DNA of 64,000 bases, from positions 5,828,001 through 5,892,000 of the forward strand of contig NC_067294.1 in the NCBI RefSeq assembly GCF_020740795.1, in the 5' to 3' direction. Positions within the stretch are counted from its first letter, which is position 1, and every line of letters begins with the position of its first letter. This document shows positions 57,546 through 64,000 of the stretch, piece after piece. Source of the DNA: Apus apus. Taxonomy: Eukaryota; Chordata; Aves; Apodiformes; Apodidae. Under the pieces are notes generated by a model, which saw nothing but the letters and a program-made list of their open reading frames with translations, had not been told where the DNA came from and searched no databases. A program made the position numbers and the translations under genes.

Positions 57546-60500
57546 CGGAGGGGAGGGATGGTGGGCGAAGGGCAGGCGAGCGGAGCCGCAGGCAGCCCCG
57601 AGGAGAGACGAGGGCTGAGCGGGGTTTATCTGTTTGTAAATCAGCCGGGCTGGTGTCGGTTCCCTCTGCCCACACCCGGGGGTCCGGCGCAGGGCGTGGG
57701 AGGCACGGTGGGGAGACGTGGAGGTTCCCCTCGGGGGGTTGGCAGGGTCGACCCTCCCAGCTCTGTGGAGTGTCTTCCCAGGCAATGTCCCCTGTCCTCC
57801 ACGACAGGGACATGATCTTCTCTGGCCATGCCACCCCATGTTGCAGACACGAGTTCTGTCCCTCTGGCTTGGCAGCCAGCAGGATGGATCCCTTACAGGT
57901 TGTGCAAGGCACCAGCAAAGGCCCCATTTCATCCCACTCCATCCGACGGGGCCAAGCCAAGCCAGATGACCTTCTCTCTCCAGGCCAACAGCTCCAGCTC
58001 GTGGCACCAGCCCCTCGGGGCTGTCACTGGGGGCTCAAGCAGCTTGGAATGTGTCACAGTGATTCCGCTGGGAGTAGGGGATGTGGAACTCACCTGCCAG
58101 AATGGATAGGGTACCTGGCCATGGGACAGGCTGGCACTGCTGTGTGCCAGGCAGATGGATGGCAGGGCAGCCTAGAGGAAGTCTGCCTGGCTCCAGCCTA
58201 TTTTTGCAAAGATAAAATCTGCATTTTGGCTGGCTGGGGGAAGGTGCTGCCTCCACTTCTGCTGTAGCAGCAGCCTCTTCTTCCCCAGCAGAGATGCATG
58301 CAGGGCTGGGGCTGCTCGCTGCATTCCCCTGGCTTGGCATTCCCCAGGGAAGTGGGGCTGGGGTAGGGGCAGCCAGCCCTATTAAACAGCAAACTCCCCC
58401 AACCCCTTCTCCTCCTTCTCCCAGGTGGCAAATGGATGTCCTAGGGCTTGTTGCTTGGAGGCTGTGGGGTGATTTTCAGCAGGATTTGGGTGCTGGGCAA
58501 GGCAAGGGCACAGCTGTGAGCCGGGAGGAGCGTGGGGAAGCAAACAGCTCCAAATCCAGCAAAGCTCTTGCAAACAGAGCACAGGGAAAACTTGCAAGCG
58601 CATCGAATTTTCTGGCTGTGCCAGATTTTGTCACTGGCAAAGGCACCCGTGAGGAGGAGAGGCCCAGCACGGTGTGCCCTGCCAGGCAGGGGAGGTTTGC
58701 TCCCACCACAGCACCCACCACTTGAGCTGGGGCTTTTTGGGTCTGCAGGGCCAGGATGGATTAACAACTTAATGGAGGATTTATACCTGGGGTATAGGAG
58801 GGTTAGAAGCTGGGAACCAGGCAGAAAATAGTCATATTTTAATCCATATGTTTGAATCATATCTGTTTCTAGCTTGCTCAACTGCCTGTCTGTGCTACCC
58901 TCCTTGTTTTCCTAGCAGCACGTTATTGGGAATAACTCTGGGAGCCAGAGGGAAGCGCAGACTTAACTGTGTGCGAGTTGGTGCGCATTGCAAAAAAATC
59001 CAGCACAGCTGTAATTGGGGCAAAAGGCCAGTTGGCTTCTCTGCCAAAAAACCTGCTTACATTTCCTCGGTGTCCAAAGTCCTCAATGTTTGGGTGAAAA
59101 CACTGGATTTCGCCTTCCAGCACTGCCTGGCTGTAGATGTGTGTTCTGATTTGGGGCAGGGAGGTGGCGCGGCGGTGGCGTGTGTCCCTCTGGAGATGGG
59201 GTTTGTCTCGGTTTAATTCTTGGTTTTGCTGGTGGGATTTTGCCAGCAAGAGGCATTGTTTGGGTTGACTCACCACAGCCCAAGAAATGGTCAGAAAGAG
59301 GGAGAAGTGCCTGTGTGTTACAGCTGGCAGCTGCTGCGCTGTGCGAAGGGGGGTTTGAGGTTCCTGCTCCAAGCTCTGCCTGGCCTTGGGCAGCCTTGGG
59401 GCTGGTGGGTGGTCCTGTGGGACATCCTGAGCATCCTTCTGCCCGCTGACCAAGGTGGGCTGCAGGGTTGGAATGGCCGAGCATCCAAACCAGGAGCAGG
59501 CTAGGGACAGAGCCCACATTGAAGATTTTGGAGTCGCCTGCCAGCCCTAAGTCCAAGCTTTCACATGGCCTGTTGCATCCTGCCAGCCCCATCGGGGCTC
59601 TGGCACCTCTTGGCTTCTCTGTACAAGGACAGAGCCACCGAGACCTGTGAGGTGGGTGTTTTTCTTTAGATGACATCCTGGCCATGCCAAGACCAGCATC
59701 TTCCACTGGATCTGTCCACTCAGAAAGCCTGGAGTGTCTTCCCTTGCTGCAATTTAGGACCAAATCATTGTCTCATTCCAGCTCTTGGAGTCCATGTCAG
59801 GGCAGGATGAGCCAAAAGTAGGGCCTGATACATCCTTCACCACCATTTGGGGTCAGATGGTGACACCAGCCTTTGCTGGTTGGACTGCAGGCACTCTGCA
59901 GTAGCCCTGTGCAGGGGGTCCTGTCCTTTGCATGGAAAGCTGAGTTGGAAGGAATTCTTTTTTTTTTCCCCATTTGGCCAGAAGGGGAGAACAACAAAAA
60001 TGCCTTTCATCACCCTTGTCATCCTCGCTCTGGAGGAGAGAGCACAGTATGTGCTGAGGGAAGAGTGACTGACAGCTCAGTTAGAACCTGTTAAGCCCTG
60101 CACTTAGGGGATGTTGTTGGAAGTCACCCTGGAGCAATGGGAAACCTACGGAACAAGTTCCTATATAAATACAGATAGAGATCTAAAGGCTCCTGTGGCC
60201 AAAATATCACCTAGTGGCCAGTGGCCAGCTGCTCAGGTGCACCAGGAGTCCAGCTGTCCTGTGGGGCACAGGAAGCATCTCCTTCCTCAGCATCCCTGGA
60301 CTGCAGGGCAAGGGGCTGCTGAGGGACCCCCCAGCACAGGGACGTGGCAGCAGAGAGGGCTGGTGGGGTTGGATTCATTGTTCTTGGAAGAAACCAGGAC
60401 ATTTGGAGAGGGGAGACATTTCTTTCCTGAAGGACAGTGTGGTGGTGAGCCAGTGCATGGCATGGGAAGGAAGAGTGCAAGAGCGTGAGAAGGGTTTGTC

Positions 60501-63385
60501 ACCCTTTGGATTTTGAACTGGATTCCTGCTCATGGGCAGACGCCAGCTTCCAGCACCATGCAAGCCCTGGGTGCCCTCAGCCATGCATAGTTTTGTTCTC
60601 GCCTCCTCCCCATGCCTTTGAGGCTGCCTTCAACCCTGCTCCCCTCCTCCTCCTTAGCACCTGGACATCTTCAGCACGTTCAGCTCCCTCCCATCTGCCT
60701 GGGGCCTGGGGGAAGCATGCAGCCAGAGCCTGCCTGAGCTGGCAGGGGATGGTGGGGAGGGATGAAGAGATGTTCCTTGCAGCTGGGAGGGGAACGAGGG
60801 GTGCAGGAGCTGCCCTGGTGACAAGGATCCCTCTGGCCACTGCAGCTGAAGGCTCTTGTGCCAAGTTGAATGGCCTCATCCTGTGGCTCAGGCTGGAGGG
60901 GAGAGGGGAGAGAGGTGGTACCCGTCATTCATCTGGATGTCACCCTGGGTCAAGCAATGACCATTTACAATGGTGGCCATGGAGCCAGCTTGCAGGGCTG
61001 TGGGGTCTGTCTGTCCATCTATCTGTCCATCCATCCACTGGGCTGTGTGTAGCTGTGCAAGCAGGGCAGTGTTTGGGGTTGTTCTCTGCAGTTTCTTCTG
61101 GCCTGCCAGAGGCTGTTGCACTCCATCCGTGCAATAACTGGATGTGAAGAGCAATTATTACTGCCATCATCCTCATTAGTATCCTGAGGGATTCGTTTCC
61201 AGCAGGCTCAGGTGGAGCAGCCCAGAAGTGGTGGGAACCAGCTGGGCAGGGGCAGAGGGACTGCTGCTAGCACATGGGGGATAGGGGTCTGCAGGTGATA
61301 CTGGGACCAAATGCCAGGTGGGGGAGTTTCAGGTGGGGGGGTTTCAGGTGGGGGTCTCCCACCTTGCAGCACCCCATGGCCTGGGGGAGTGCCTGGGCCC
61401 ACGGCAGCAGCACGGGATAGGGATACCTGGGGGCATAATACCAGGGGACAAATCCCACTGCTGGTCCTGGCTATGCGGGAGTGTATCCGGTGGCTAGTCC
61501 AAGCAGGAATGGGCTGGCCAAGAGCTGAGTCATCCCTCCAGCATGGAGGAGATCCCTCAAGGCCCCTCGTTTGCTGTTAAAAGGCAGTAGCAAGAGCGAG
61601 AGGCTGCGAAATGGCTCCGCCGAGAGCTTGGCTTCTTAGGCGGCCTTGGCCTCCGAGGAAGCAGGGATGCTCGGCTTGGAGCACGGAATTCACAGACATC
61701 TGGAGCCTGTGGCTTGTTTCTCAACAGCTCCTTGGCCGTAGTTCTGCTCCGTTTTGGAGATAAAGGCAGCGAGGGTGACCCTGCGGAGTGGGAGCCGTGG
61801 TGCTGGCCCCCCTCCAGCCAGCCCGGCCGGAGGAAACCGCGGCCCCGCTCTGTGCCGCCGCCAAAGCAAATAGAAACGGGGCGTTAAACAATGCCGGGCG
61901 CTCACCGGGGAGGTGGTGGCTGCTGGTGTCACCGCTGTGGACACAGCCTCCCTCCAGGAGGGAGTTTCCACTGGCATCACTGTCTCCTCTACCCCATGCC
62001 CAGCCCACACCCTCCCATCGGGCAGCTTGAAGGCTTCACCCACCCAACTCCTCCTCCTCCTTCTCCAGGGAAGCAGGCTTTGGCAGTGCTGGGGCCAAAG
62101 CAGGGATGTGCAGGGTGCTGAGGGAGGCAGGAGGGATGAAGGGTGAGGGAGAGGAGATGCCCAGCTTGCAGCAGCCCTCCCGCTTCACTGTGTGCTTGCT
62201 GGAAGGATTTGGCTTAGTCATCCATCCCTTCCCTCCCTGGTAGGCTGAGCCACTGCTGAAAATATCCTGGAAGGCTCCCAAGCGGCACAGAAGGCAAGAA
62301 AATGAGAAACACATGAAGGAAGGGAAGAATGGAAGGGATGGGAAGGGGAGCAGGGCTGGGGGGGGGGGGGCGGCCCTGGCCACCCGCTGGGGCTGGAGCA
62401 GGGACACCCGCATCCCAGCTGTCCCGGCAGCACCTTTGGTGGGTGTTGAGGTGCTGCTGATGGTCCAGACCGGTGTCTGTCCCCAAGCAGTGTCCTCGGC
62501 AGGGCCGGGGATGTTGCCCTTCCCGTGGGCGCTTCGGGGCGCGCTCGTAGGAAATTGCTCACCCCGAGAAAATGCGTTCCCGGCAGCTCTATAATCCTTT
62601 TAGCCTTCGGGAAGGGTTGGTGCCTTGACCTTTTGGCGAACACATGAGAAGCCCAGTGGCACTCCAGCCATTCGCCACGGGGCTTTCACCGAGCTTTTAT
62701 CACGCTGCTTTTAGCGCTTGCCTAGGCTCCGAAGGCGTGAGGTTGGTGCCTTGCTGCGGGCTGTGTCCGTGTCTGGCGGGTCAGGATCCGCAGAGCTTCT
62801 GTCGGCTGCTGCCATCTCGTGTTGCTCCATAAATCTGTCCCCAGATGGGGCCGACCACCAACCTAGCCATAAGGTTATGGAGGGCTGGCATCTCCTCGCT
62901 GATGCTGGGTTTGCTTTTCTGCATGTTCAGGGCTGGCAGGATTTGGGGTGAGGGGCTTGGGGACACATGCTGTCCCCTTCCCTGCCTGCTGTCGGGGGCC
63001 AAAACCATGTGAGCTGCAACCTGAGATCTGCTGAAACCCTGGGAGAAATTCCTTTCCCATGGGGTCACTGAGCATGGAGCCCAGGTGAAATACAGGATAG
63101 GAGGGAAGGAGAGGTTATGAGTGCCCCTGGTTATCCCCTGGGCTTTGCCATCTGTCCACCAACATGCTCAGCATCTCGCTGGGGGCCACGCTGAGTCCCC
63201 ATCACCCCTGAACTCTGATGTCCCCCATGTGCACCCCGGCCCCGGAGCATCCCTCCTGCCTGCCCCCTGGGGAAGGAGTTGGGATGCTGAGGGATACCTG
63301 GAGGAAGGGCTGCCTGGACAGGGAGGGCTGGGGTCCCACATCCCTCCTGAGGCCCCCCTAACTCGCCTCTCCCCCCCCCGCCCAG
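57359..63385 (+). other. SYNPO: SYNPO intron, second part
   Basis: Non-coding sequence up to the acceptor of the main exon. It holds a G-rich 15-bp triplet repeat at 61316-61360, a 12-base G run near 62358, and a stray TATATAAATA at about 60162 with no supporting promoter context. I can support no exon. Confidence 0.5.
61316..61360. repeat. Three-copy 15-bp G-rich repeat
   Basis: Units at 61316, 61331 and 61346 read AGGTGGGGG plus GTTTC-type spacers. The repeated G runs could fold as a G-quadruplex on the plus strand. Confidence 0.8.
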
Positions 63386-64000
63386 GTCTCTCCCGCAGCG
63401 CCAGCCTCTCCGAGAAGGAGCTGAAGGAGGCGAAGGCGCGGAGCCAGAGGATCGCGGCGCAGCTCACCGCGGCTCCCGGCCCCAGCTCCAAGGGCGTCCT
63501 GCTCTTCAACCGCCGCAAGCAACGCGTCGACGGGCTCACCGGGGACGGGCATGACCGGGGGCTGCCGCTGAGCCCCGCTCCCCGGCCTCGGCCAGCGGCC
63601 ATGGAGGAGGGCGAGGGGCAGGGGATGAAGCCAGAGCACAGCACCCCGGGGGAGGGGCTGCGGGCGAACGCCTCCCCATGCTGGGAGCCACCAGTCGAAG
63701 CTCAGCAAGTCCCTCTTAGCGTCTACCTGAAGGAGAACATGGCATCGGCCTCCACCAACGGCGTGCGGGAGCGGGCAGCTGGTGGGATGGAGAGTGGGGC
63801 AGGGGGATGGGGGGATGTGGGAGCCCCTGCGGGGCTGAGCACAGCAGCTCTTGCTCTGCCACAGAGCCCCAGGGAGGGGAAGAACGGCCAGGTGCCCAGC
63901 GAGGGGCCTGGGAAGGGGCCCAGCAAGGTGCCCAGCGAGGTGCCCAGTGAACCAGCAGGAACGGCCACAGGGATGACATCGCCAGCCAGCCAGGAGCAGA
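63386..64000 (+). CDS. SYNPO: Synaptopodin, large coding exon (5' part, runs off window)
   Basis: After a pyrimidine-rich acceptor CCCCCGCCCAG the frame (first full codon at 63388) stays open to base 64000. It encodes SASLSEKELKEAKARSQRIA and then GVLLFNRRKQRVDG, matching human synaptopodin SLTEKDLKEAKARSQQIAAQ and GVQLFNRRRQRVNE. Further on, QVPLSVYLKENMASASTNGV matches human [20 protein letters not shown]. Human and chicken SYNPO are mostly one huge exon, so the rest should follow beyond the window. An internal ATG at 63601 in strong context (GCGGCC-ATG-G) sits where the human 685-residue short isoform begins (MEGYSEE). Near 63890-63955 the protein has a local VPSE/GPGK repeat. The family assignment is firm, because the Lys/Arg-rich FNRRKQRV segment is characteristic. 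Confidence 0.9.

Noticed and set aside
56578-57960. 460-codon open frame on the minus strand over the SYNPO CpG island
   Set aside because: The frame is kept open by a 24-bp tandem repeat and high GC. The product is low-complexity Pro/Arg/Gly sequence without a domain, antisense to a likely promoter.
60162-60171. TATATAAATA in the SYNPO intron as a promoter
   Set aside because: Surrounding DNA lacks other core promoter signs and no exon follows. Probably chance.
63782-63864. Possible 83-base intron inside the SYNPO main exon (CTG/GTGGGA to CCACAG)
   Set aside because: Removing it shifts the frame and meets a stop near 63950, the donor is weak, and the frame is open without splicing.

Overview
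The window is vertebrate nuclear DNA, most likely from a bird. Its genes are split by short GT-AG introns and tied to CpG islands. The one interspersed repeat I can recognise is a CR1 LINE tail of the type that dominates bird genomes. The exons match CD74, RPS14, NDST1 and SYNPO in the order and orientation of human chromosome 5q33.1 (CD74 minus, RPS14 minus, NDST1 plus, SYNPO plus). The compact, GC-rich layout suggests a small bird chromosome. I cannot name the species.

Layout. 1-1152: 5' end of CD74 (minus strand), with coding exon 1 at 919-983, an S-X-Y type promoter just upstream, and part of intron 1 carrying a 57-bp tandem repeat and a second S-X-Y-like module. 1153-5754: intergenic. 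5755-8837: complete RPS14 (minus strand), four coding exons plus a 5' TOP leader exon in a CpG island. 9351-9520: CR1 fragment. 13480-14300: CpG island, probable NDST1 promoter and non-coding first exon. 24687-25102: probable NDST1 5' leader with a chain of short upstream ORFs. 25103-32761: complete NDST1 coding region, 14 coding exons, 877 residues by joining the exons. 32762 to about 34200, possibly to about 37170: NDST1 3' UTR. 37.6-53.6 kb: long non-coding spacer. 53659-64000: 5' part of SYNPO, with an N-terminal coding exon, a CpG island that looks like an alternative promoter at about 57.3 kb, and the start of the large coding exon, which runs off the window.

The genes do not form an operon or a pathway. 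CD74 is the MHC class II chaperone, RPS14 a 40S ribosomal protein, NDST1 a Golgi heparan sulfate modifying enzyme and SYNPO an actin-associated protein of podocytes and dendritic spines. They are conserved neighbours.

I found no new biological system. The most useful leads are regulatory: a second MHC-II-like enhancer module inside CD74 intron 1, a chain of uORFs that abut or overlap up to the NDST1 start codon, a divergent SYNPO amino terminus with a conserved internal start, and an AT-rich block near a possible distal NDST1 poly(A) site. Most long open frames in the GC-rich spacers are chance or repeat-driven.
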